DNA of 5,490 nt. Origin: Planctomicrobium piriforme. GTDB taxonomy: Bacteria; Planctomycetota; Planctomycetia; Pirellulales; PNKZ01. A program made the translations under genes and the position numbers. The stretch is from positions 1-5,490 of the forward strand of contig CAMCTH010000356.1 of NCBI GenBank assembly GCA_945877965.1, in the 5' to 3' direction. Under the pieces are notes generated by a model. That model searched no databases and had not been told where the DNA came from. It saw only the letters and a program-made list of their open reading frames with translations. Shown one piece after another: positions 1-5,490 of the stretch (the first letter of the stretch is position 1; the number at the start of each line of letters is the position of its first letter).

Positions 1-177
1 CCCCTCGGCCTTCGCGCCCGAGTGACAGCTCCAGCAATGTTGACGGAGAATCGGCCAAACGTCCTTCGCGAAGCTCGGCTCGGCGGCGACGGTGGGCGTG
101 ACTCCCGCGAAGCCGCAAGCGAACAACGTTGCAGCGAAGAGAGCGAGACGGCAGCGAATGGATTGCGGGGCGTTCAT
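1..177 (-). CDS. Secreted planctomycetal cytochrome c (PSCyt1-like) domain protein, N-terminal 59 codons only
   Basis: The gene starts at ATG 177-175 and runs off the left edge after 59 codons. Residues 1 to about 32 look like a Sec signal peptide: Arg8 and Arg10 are basic, a hydrophobic core follows (LALFAATLFACGFAG), and an AxA-like site lies at VAA before EPS. The mature start, FAKDVWPILRQHCWSCHSG, matches the opening of PSCyt1-type domains. CWSCH at residues 48-52 (nt 22-36) is a CxxCH site for covalent heme c attachment. In this family the domain often precedes WD40 repeats or other cargo, but that part is outside the window, so full architecture is unknown. The start lies 2 bases after the upstream stop (TAAAGATG) with no clear Shine-Dalgarno, so it is probably translated by coupling. 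LFAC at residues 18-21 is a poor lipobox because of Phe at -2, so I do not call a lipoprotein. Confidence 0.85.
   Translation of the reverse strand, partial: MNAPQSIRCRLALFAATLFACGFAGVTPTVAAEPSFAKDVWPILRQHCWSCHSGAKAEG
105..124. repeat. 20-base exact direct repeat, copy 1 (signal peptide of cytochrome gene)
   Basis: The + strand reads CCGCGAAGCCGCAAGCGAAC, identical to positions 5173-5192. On the minus strand it encodes FACGFA at residues 19-24 of the cytochrome-domain protein, inside the hydrophobic core of its signal peptide. Flanking bases differ, so the identity ends sharply. Confidence 0.9.
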
Positions 178-182
178 CTTTA
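175..182 (-). other. TAAAGATG close stop-start junction
   Basis: The DUF1549 gene stop (182-180) and the cytochrome gene ATG (177-175) are separated by two bases. No Shine-Dalgarno-like sequence is visible in the preceding 20 bases, so coupled translation is the simplest reading. Confidence 0.8.
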
Positions 183-2669
183 GTGGACCAACATGAAGTC
201 GCGGCTGTTCATCAACGCCCAGGTCAGATCCTGCGCCGCTTCCAAACGTTTGTCGGCATATCCGGCGAAATGTTCGCGCGCCAACTTCTGCTCGCCGTCC
301 GTCGGCAGTCGGCAGAGCGACCACAAGTACAACTGCTCGACGAGCTTGGCGTCGTCCTTCTCTTGCTGCGCTAACTGCGTGATGCGGCTTTTCGGCGAAG
401 CGATCCGCCCGAGAATCGAATCGCCGTTGATGAAGTACAACGCTTGCAACATGTTCGATCCGTCGTCTCGCTCACACTCGCACGCTTCCATGCGTTGCGG
501 CTTGCCGAACAGCTTTAAGAACTCGCTCTGCACGTTCGCGTCGGGAAGCTGCCGAGCGCTGAAACCGGCCGGCGCGCCGGGGAAATTCTCGGGCACCCCG
601 GTCGCTTGCACCAGACTGTCGAGCAGCGACTCGGCGGCCAAACGGCGCGGCACCGAGCGCGAGAAGTTGGCATCGTCGTGCGCGTTCGTAGCGTTGGCCG
701 TGCTGCTGCGTTGATAGGTCTGCGACGTGACGATCAACCGCATCAGGCGGCGGGCATCGAACCCGCCGGCGATGAATTCTTGCGTCAGCCCGTCGAGCAG
801 TGCGGGATTGATCGGCGGGTTCGTCGAGCGGAGATCGTCGACCGGGTCGATGATGCCGCGATGGAAGAAGTAGCTCCAAATGCGGTTCGTCATGCTCCGC
901 GCGAAGAACGGGTTCTCTTTCGAGGTCAGCCACTGGGCATACGCTTCGCGACGATCGACGGCCACGGCCAACTTCGGTTCTTCCCCGCCGAGAAATCGCG
1001 GCGGCTGCGGGACGCCGGTCCGGGGATGACGTTCCAAGCCGGCCGACAAGTTCACGAGCACCGACTTCGCATTCACCAATCCCGCCGCACGCGGGTCGGC
1101 CTTCGACGTCACTTGGTTGAAGAAGTTGTAGAGCCCGAAGTAATCGTCCTGCGTCCAATTTTCGAAGGGGTGAGCGTGACACTTCGCACACAGCATCCGC
1201 ACGCCGCAGAAGACTTGCGTCGACCGCTGCATCGTGTCGTGCGCATCTTGGCTGACCAAGTAGAACGCCCCCGCGGGACTTTCGCCGGAGCCCCCTTGGC
1301 TGAGAATCACTTGGCGGACGAATTCATCGAGCGGCATGTTGCCGTCGACCGCACCGCGAATCCACTCGCGGAACGCATAGACCGCCGGCTCGCTCAGCCG
1401 CGTTCGCGAATTCTGCAGCAAGTCGCCCCACTTGAGCGACCACTGATCGACGAACTCGGGCCGGGCGAAGAGCGCGTCGATCGTCCGCTCGCGCTTCTTC
1501 GGGTCTTTGTCGGCCGTGAACGCCAGCAACTCGGTCGGCGTCGGTTGGATGCCGATCAGATCGAGATAAACGCGACGCAGGAACGTCGCATCGTCGGCCT
1601 GCGCCGAAGGAGTAACGTTCAACGCGTTCAGTTTTTCGACGACGAAGCGGTCGATGAGATTCTCGGTCGGCACCGGCGTCGGGCGGAACTTTTCGTTCGG
1701 CGTCAGGATCAAGAACTCGGCCGTCGCAAAAGTTCGTTCGAAGCGGGCCGACACGGCGGTCTCACCCAATTGCTCGGCGCGGACCAGGCCTTGCTCGTCG
1801 ACCGTCGCGATCTGCTCGGCGTTGGCCGTGAAGACGCTTAACGGCGTGACGTCGCGCTCGCTGCCGTCGTCGTACGTCGCGATCACTTGCACCTGCTGCT
1901 TGCGGCCGGGACGGAGGATCACCTTCTCCGGATAGATGCGGAGCGACGCGAATTGCGGCTCTTGCTTCGACGGGGCCGGCGCACCGGCGGCGATCCAGCC
2001 GCGGACCAGTTGATGCAGCACGCCGTCGCGCTCGAACTTTTGGCCTCCCTTATGCGGCACGTCGCCAAGCGGTTTCGTCAGCAGCAAGCTTGCCGGAGGA
2101 TTGTGGCGATTGATCCGGCGTTCGAGAAACTCGTCGGTCAGCGCCAAGAAATCGGCTTCGGGATCGGACCCGCGCAACGAGAGCTTGAAGCCGTTCTTGC
2201 CGAGCGAGTAGCCGTGACACGCTCCTTGATTGCATTGCGCCTTCGACAGGGCCGGCATCACGTCGTTGCGAAAACTGTACTGGCGAGGCTCCGGCGGGAG
2301 CGCGACTTCGACGCGGACCGTCGTCGTCTTGCCGGCGGCGGTCACGCGGACGTCGGTTGCGCCGTTCGCGAGCGGTTCGAGCCCGCCCATCGCCGAGACG
2401 CGGACCTTCTTTTCATCGCCGCTTGCGTACTTCGCTTCGCGCGTAAAATCGATCGTCTCGCCAAGCTTCGTTCGCCCGACGACGACGAGCGACCACGGTT
2501 GACGCACATCGGTCAACCGAACCGACGGCGGCTCGACGAGCAGTTGCTCGATTGCAGGGGGAGTCTCGGCAGCCTCGGCGCGAGCGACGAGGAGCGATGC
2601 CAACATGATGGCGGCGAATCGATGAGCGAGCATAGCGAGTACCGAGTGAGGCACGAGGCGGGAGAACAT
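180..2669 (-). CDS. Secreted DUF1549/DUF1553 (PSCyt2-PSD1) protein with Ig-like domains and heme-type motifs
   Basis: This complete 829-residue protein begins with a signal peptide (about residues 1-34, ending ARAEAAE). An Ig-like region (about 39-123) is followed by a cytochrome-like segment, YSFRNDVMPALSKAQCNQGACHG, with C146-x4-C151-H152 and a downstream VPHKGG (203-209). A BIG2-like domain covers about 240-321 (LRIYPEKVILRPG, YDDGSERDVT). DUF1549/PSCyt2 spans about 338-540, with LRRVYLDLIGIQPTPTE and CAKCHAHPFENW (C494, C497, H498). DUF1553/PSD1 spans about 573-820, with NPFFARSMTNRIWSYFFHRGI, and CECER at 730-734 is typical of a subgroup. Length and domain order are normal for the family. 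Function is unproven; heme binding is inferred from the motifs. The ATG overlaps the upstream stop as TAATG. An in-frame ATG at codon 13 (2633-2631) would give a more compact signal peptide, so the exact start is uncertain. The stop is TAA at 182-180. Confidence 0.95.
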   Translation of the reverse strand: MFSRLVPHSVLAMLAHRFAAIMLASLLVARAEAAETPPAIEQLLVEPPSVRLTDVRQPWSLVVVGRTKLGETIDFTREAKYASGDEKKVRVSAMGGLEPLANGATDVRVTAAGKTTTVRVEVALPPEPRQYSFRNDVMPALSKAQCNQGACHGYSLGKNGFKLSLRGSDPEADFLALTDEFLERRINRHNPPASLLLTKPLGDVPHKGGQKFERDGVLHQLVRGWIAAGAPAPSKQEPQFASLRIYPEKVILRPGRKQQVQVIATYDDGSERDVTPLSVFTANAEQIATVDEQGLVRAEQLGETAVSARFERTFATAEFLILTPNEKFRPTPVPTENLIDRFVVEKLNALNVTPSAQADDATFLRRVYLDLIGIQPTPTELLAFTADKDPKKRERTIDALFARPEFVDQWSLKWGDLLQNSRTRLSEPAVYAFREWIRGAVDGNMPLDEFVRQVILSQGGSGESPAGAFYLVSQDAHDTMQRSTQVFCGVRMLCAKCHAHPFENWTQDDYFGLYNFFNQVTSKADPRAAGLVNAKSVLVNLSAGLERHPRTGVPQPPRFLGGEEPKLAVAVDRREAYAQWLTSKENPFFARSMTNRIWSYFFHRGIIDPVDDLRSTNPPINPALLDGLTQEFIAGGFDARRLMRLIVTSQTYQRSSTANATNAHDDANFSRSVPRRLAAESLLDSLVQATGVPENFPGAPAGFSARQLPDANVQSEFLKLFGKPQRMEACECERDDGSNMLQALYFINGDSILGRIASPKSRITQLAQQEKDDAKLVEQLYLWSLCRLPTDGEQKLAREHFAGYADKRLEAAQDLTWALMNSRDFMLVH

Positions 2670-2671
2670 TA
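2667..2671 (-). other. TAATG stop-start overlap
   Basis: The TAA of the PPC-domain gene (2671-2669) shares one base with the ATG of the DUF1549 gene (2669-2667). This is a classic geometry for termination-reinitiation coupling. Only a weak GAAG lies upstream. It supports the codon-1 start of the DUF1549 gene over the internal ATG at 2633-2631. Confidence 0.85.
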
Positions 2672-5242
2672 CTTAGCGGGCTTCGCAGACGGAGTGGGCT
2701 TCTTCGCAGGTTTCTCGGCGCTTGGCGGCGGTGACGGCGCGGTCGACTTAGCGGCAGCCGGCGGTGCAGACTTCGTCACGTCGCGCGGCGGCACGTCGAC
2801 ATCGACTTTCACCGGCGGCGCCGTGGCGCGAGCGACGGGGGCGAGCGAGGCCGAGATCTTCACCCCTTCCAATCGCGCGGCAGCGAAGTTCGGCGGCAGC
2901 TTGAATTCGAGTTTGAACTTGTCCCCCTTCGGCTTCAGCACGACGCTGGGGGCCGTGATGCCGGCGGGGAGCCCGACGAGCGTGACCGTCACATCGCCGG
3001 GAAAGTTTTGGAAGCGCTCGATCGAACCGGCTAGCGTGAGAGCAGCTCCCGTCTTGGCATCGAGCACGATCGGCATGGTCGCGGCCCCCTCGGCCGTGAG
3101 CTTGATCGGGGGTTGCGCGCGAACGCGACGCGGCGGCGTGTACGCCTCGGCGATCGTCGACTTGCCGTCGGCGCTCAGCAGTTCGGCCTTCAAGGCCACG
3201 TCGTATTCGGCGAGTCGCAACTCCTGCGGCACGCGAATCGCAAACGCGGCCGGCTCTAGCGGCTTCATCGCCGCGGTTGCTTTGGGGTCTTTCGCTTTCG
3301 CCGGAGCGGCGGGCTTCACATCGACCGTCGCGGCGACACCGCGGAGTTGCAATGCCTGGGCGGTGGCGGCCTGCTGATCGGCCGGCGGCGGCAGTTGGCT
3401 GGTAACGAGCGAGAGCCGCACCGTGCCGTTGTTCGCAGGCCCATCGGCGGCTGGATTGCGAAGGACCTGGACCGAAAGCTTATCGTCGGTGCCGACGTAC
3501 AACGTTGCGTTCTTGGCCGATGCCTCGTCCCACGCGACGGCAAACTCCGCCTTCGTATCGGTCGAGGCGATCACCAAATCTTCTTTGAGCCAAGGCTGCA
3601 AGCGACCGAGCGGATGCGTCGCCGCTTCGGCCGTCCGCACCAGCGGCGGTTTCACTCCGACCCCCTCGCCGCGAATCGTCAGTCGACCGAGCGCGTCGGG
3701 AGCGGCCTTGTCGGTCCGCCGAACTTCAACGAGGGCGCCGTCGGCGGCGGCGGGAATCTCGACCGGCGCGGCGAGGAAGCCGGTCGGCAGGCCGCCGATC
3801 GTCAGCCGGATCGGACCTTCGTAGCCAGCTCGCTCGGCTGAGACGCGAAAGACCTTCGTGCCGTCGCTCGCCACATGCTGCGTCTCTTCGGTCATCGTCA
3901 AGCGGAAATCGGCAGTCGGCGCCGCATCGTTCACTTTCGTCACGACGAGTCGATAGACGCAAGTCGGATCGCCGCGCCGCAGGGCGTCGCTCACGGCGAT
4001 CGTCACCGGCGTCGGTTTGTCGGGTGCGGCAAAATCGAGCCGCGGATCGGGCCCGACGGTATCGTCATTGAGCGCGAGCCGCGCTCCCTTGGCGTCGCGG
4101 AGTTCGAGCACGACGTCGAGCGGCGAGCCGAGCCGATCGGCGAAGAGTTCGACGCGAATCTTTTCCTTCGCGGCGAGATCGAGCTGATACAAGTCCGTTT
4201 CGTTCGGCGCGAGCAGGCGACCGCTGACGGCGACCGGGACGGTCGGCAGCTTTCTCGCCGTCGCTTCCGTTTGTTCTTCGGTCAGTTCGGCGAGATCGCT
4301 CAGTTGCACGAACGGTCGGAGGCCGACGGCGGGGACTTTCGTCGGCCACGGCAGTGGGCGAACGTCGTCCGTGCGCGGGGCCGACAGCGCTGAGGCAGCG
4401 GCGGTCGCGGCAAGCGGCAAGTTGGCACGGTCGCCGAAGCGGCCGATCAGTTCGAGCGACGTCGAAGCGCCGCGGGCGACGACGGGCGGATAGACGGCAT
4501 CGGCATAGTCGAACGTGCCAATCGCCAAGCGATAGTAACTCGGCGCGGCCGCGGCATACGTCAGGTCGTGGACCGCGACGGTATAAGTTCCGTCGATCGG
4601 CAACACGGCGGTCAGTCGAGCATCGCCGGCGAGCCCCGATTGCGGCAACGACCAGGCCAGCTGCCGCTTCTCGGGATCGTAGAGATGCACGACCGGACGA
4701 AGCTTCGAGCCGAAGCGCTTCGCGAGGACGTCGATCGTGATCGCTTGTCCCTTGTTGCCCGCGAAGGTCGATTCCTGCACGACCGCGCCGGTGACCAAAC
4801 CATGCAAGGCGACGGGGAGTTTTTGCGGCGCAGGCGAAGGAGTGGCGGGATTGTTCGAAATCGGCAACTGCGGCAGGCCGTCGATCGTGACGAGTTCCGG
4901 GGCGGTGACGCCGCCGGTCGTTTGGATTCGCAAGTGTTCGATGCCCGGGACGATTGCGGCATCGAGCACGACCTCGAACACGACGCCGTCGGGACGGCGC
5001 GTCACGATTTGTTGTGACTTGATCGGCTGCGTCAGCAGCAGCTTCGCGTCGCCTTCGAGACCGGTGCCGCTGACGTTGACTCGCGTCGCTGCGCCGGCTT
5101 GAAAGCCGCGGACGGAGAGGCGCGTGATCTTCGGCGGGGCCGCGAGCGTAGTCGTTGCGAGCGCGGCCAGGGCCGCGAAGCCGCAAGCGAACCGCAGGCC
5201 GCGAGTGCCGGTCGAAGTGCGAGGCTTAACTGAACAGTTCAT
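2669..5242 (-). CDS. Secreted PPC-domain / Ig-like multidomain protein with Pro-Ala-Lys-rich tail
   Basis: This is a complete 857-residue protein. Residues 1-35 form a Sec signal peptide (basic N-region, core FACGFAALAALATTTLAA). Residues 37-122 resemble an IPT/TIG-like sandwich (ITRLSVRGFQAGAATRVNVSGTGLEG). Two bacterial pre-peptidase C-terminal (PPC)-type domains follow: about 142-243 (GQAITIDVLAKRFGSKLRPVVHLYDPE, DGTYTVAVHD) and about 333-435 (NETDLYQLDLAAKEKIRVELFADRLGSPLDVVLELRDAKG). Two further Ig-like modules carry GLPTG (484-488) and GLPAG (757-761). A Pro/Ala/Lys linker lies at 643-661 and a basic low-complexity tail at 820-857. No catalytic motif is visible, and the mature chain has a single cysteine (C428). 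I infer an exported binding or scaffold protein; the ligand is unknown. PPC-type proteins commonly neighbour DUF1501 and DUF1549 genes in planctomycetes. The start overlaps the DUF1501 gene by 17 bases with no clear Shine-Dalgarno. Individual domain limits are approximate. Confidence 0.88.
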   Translation of the reverse strand: MNCSVKPRTSTGTRGLRFACGFAALAALATTTLAAPPKITRLSVRGFQAGAATRVNVSGTGLEGDAKLLLTQPIKSQQIVTRRPDGVVFEVVLDAAIVPGIEHLRIQTTGGVTAPELVTIDGLPQLPISNNPATPSPAPQKLPVALHGLVTGAVVQESTFAGNKGQAITIDVLAKRFGSKLRPVVHLYDPEKRQLAWSLPQSGLAGDARLTAVLPIDGTYTVAVHDLTYAAAAPSYYRLAIGTFDYADAVYPPVVARGASTSLELIGRFGDRANLPLAATAAASALSAPRTDDVRPLPWPTKVPAVGLRPFVQLSDLAELTEEQTEATARKLPTVPVAVSGRLLAPNETDLYQLDLAAKEKIRVELFADRLGSPLDVVLELRDAKGARLALNDDTVGPDPRLDFAAPDKPTPVTIAVSDALRRGDPTCVYRLVVTKVNDAAPTADFRLTMTEETQHVASDGTKVFRVSAERAGYEGPIRLTIGGLPTGFLAAPVEIPAAADGALVEVRRTDKAAPDALGRLTIRGEGVGVKPPLVRTAEAATHPLGRLQPWLKEDLVIASTDTKAEFAVAWDEASAKNATLYVGTDDKLSVQVLRNPAADGPANNGTVRLSLVTSQLPPPADQQAATAQALQLRGVAATVDVKPAAPAKAKDPKATAAMKPLEPAAFAIRVPQELRLAEYDVALKAELLSADGKSTIAEAYTPPRRVRAQPPIKLTAEGAATMPIVLDAKTGAALTLAGSIERFQNFPGDVTVTLVGLPAGITAPSVVLKPKGDKFKLEFKLPPNFAAARLEGVKISASLAPVARATAPPVKVDVDVPPRDVTKSAPPAAAKSTAPSPPPSAEKPAKKPTPSAKPAK
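2672..2785 (-). other. Pro/Ala/Lys/Ser low-complexity C-terminal tail of PPC-domain protein
   Basis: Residues 820-857 consist almost wholly of Pro, Ala, Lys, Ser and Thr, ending AEKPAKKPTPSAKPAK. The segment is predicted to be disordered and strongly basic. Acidic residues are nearly absent after the last beta-rich module (VKVDVDVPPRD). It is not a recognisable sorting signal such as LPxTG or PEP-CTERM. Confidence 0.8.
5173..5192. repeat. 20-base exact direct repeat, copy 2 (signal peptide of PPC gene)
   Basis: This is the second copy of the repeat at 105-124, in the same orientation and the same codon phase. It encodes FACGFA at residues 18-23 of the PPC-domain protein, again in the signal-peptide core. 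The identical codons (TTC GCT TGC GGC TTC GCG) make simple amino-acid convergence less likely. Confidence 0.9.
5226..5242 (-). other. 17-base gene overlap (DUF1501 stop / PPC gene start)
   Basis: The ATG of the PPC-domain gene (5242-5240) lies upstream of the TAA of the DUF1501 gene (5228-5226) in a different frame. The downstream frame is the only one giving a signal peptide, and no later ATG occurs before the hydrophobic core, which supports this start. No GGAGG-like site precedes it, so ribosomes may reinitiate from the upstream gene. Confidence 0.85.
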
Positions 5243-5490
5243 GGATCGGCTCGGCTTCGATGAAGCGGACGGGACGATTGCCGGGGCCCGGCATCATCGT
5301 CGTTTCGAGGTCGATCCCCATCGCCGTGTACAACGACGCCAACATCTGCGGCGGTGTGACGGGCCGATCGTGCGGAGCCGCGCCGATTTTGTCGGTGCTG
5401 CCGATGACCCGGCCCCCGCGAATGCCGCCGCCGACGAAGAAGTTCGTCCACGCCGACGGATAATGGTCGCGGCCTCCCTTGTTGTTGATC
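5226..5490 (-). CDS. DUF1501 domain protein, C-terminal 87 residues
   Basis: The reading frame enters at the right edge (first full codon 5489-5487) and ends at TAA 5228-5226. The visible sequence begins INNKGGRDHYPSAWTNFFVG, continues GGGIRGGRVIGSTDKIGAAP and DRPVTPPQMLASLYTAMGID, and finishes EAEPIHELFS. GRDHxP, GGGIxGGxVxGxTDxxGxxP, DRPVTP and the final EPIxELF are the usual C-terminal signature of DUF1501 proteins, which belong to the alkaline phosphatase/sulfatase fold. The His of GRDH probably helps bind metal by analogy with that fold; this is inference. DUF1501 proteins often carry Tat signals, but the N-terminus here is out of view. The substrate is unknown. Being first of the four visible genes, it may share a promoter to the right of the window with the rest. 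Confidence 0.93.
   Translation of the reverse strand, partial: INNKGGRDHYPSAWTNFFVGGGIRGGRVIGSTDKIGAAPHDRPVTPPQMLASLYTAMGIDLETTMMPGPGNRPVRFIEAEPIHELFS

Noticed and set aside
124..136. Possible lipobox (LFAC) in the cytochrome-domain leader
   Set aside because: Phe at -2 is atypical and hydrophobic residues continue past the Cys to a better AxA-type cleavage site, so an ordinary Sec signal peptide fits better.
606..1841. Plus-strand open frame of 411 codons opposite the DUF1549 gene
   Set aside because: It is fully antisense to conserved DUF1549/DUF1553 coding sequence, has Arg- and Glu-rich composition and shows no family motif.
1887..3377. Long plus-strand open frame of 496 codons opposite the PPC and DUF1549 genes
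   Set aside because: It crosses the junction of two well-supported minus-strand genes. Its translation is Arg/Ala/Gly-rich with no domain signature. Such antisense frames are common in GC-rich genes with biased third positions.
4065..5186. Minus-strand open frame of 373 codons inside the PPC-domain gene
   Set aside because: It is an out-of-frame shadow dominated by Arg. The in-frame product has a signal peptide and recognisable beta-sandwich domains.
5239..5451. Minus-strand 70-codon open frame at the right edge
   Set aside because: The neighbouring frame gives the clear DUF1501 C-terminus. This one is Arg-rich and featureless.
1..5490. Promoters, terminators, tRNA, CRISPR or insertion sequence
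   Set aside because: Coding sequence covers essentially every base. I saw no hairpin followed by a T-run, no regularly spaced repeats, and no transposase motif or terminal inverted repeats.

Overview
The window is GC-rich and gene-dense, and all supportable genes lie on the minus strand. The domain set points to a member of the Planctomycetes, or a close PVC relative: a DUF1549/DUF1553 (PSCyt2-PSD1) protein, a DUF1501 protein, a PPC-domain protein and a PSCyt1-like cytochrome c domain. These families are strongly expanded in that phylum. I cannot assign a genus from sequence alone.

Layout in transcription order (right to left). (1) The last 87 codons of a DUF1501 protein of the sulfatase/alkaline-phosphatase fold, cut by the right edge, stop at 5226. 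(2) A complete 857-residue secreted protein with an IPT/TIG-like N-terminus, two PPC-type beta-sandwich domains, Ig-like modules and a Pro/Ala/Lys-rich tail (5242 to 2669). (3) A complete 829-residue secreted DUF1549/DUF1553 protein with two Ig-like domains and two heme-type cysteine motifs (2669 to 180). (4) The first 59 codons of a secreted protein with a CWSCH heme-binding motif, cut by the left edge (177 to 1).

There is no intergenic DNA. Gene 1 overlaps gene 2 by 17 bases, gene 2 and gene 3 share one base in TAATG, and gene 3 is 2 bases from gene 4. This is an operon with likely translational coupling. No promoter, terminator, RNA gene, insertion sequence or CRISPR array is visible.

All three genes whose N-termini are visible encode Sec-type signal peptides, so the products probably act together outside the cytoplasm. 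A plausible picture is redox or heme proteins (genes 3 and 4) with a non-enzymatic adhesive or scaffold protein (gene 2) and a DUF1501 hydrolase-fold protein. The biochemical role of such planctomycetal clusters is not established, and none is claimed here. The most unusual sequence-level signal is an exact 20-base repeat, in the same reading phase, within the signal-peptide regions of genes 2 and 4.
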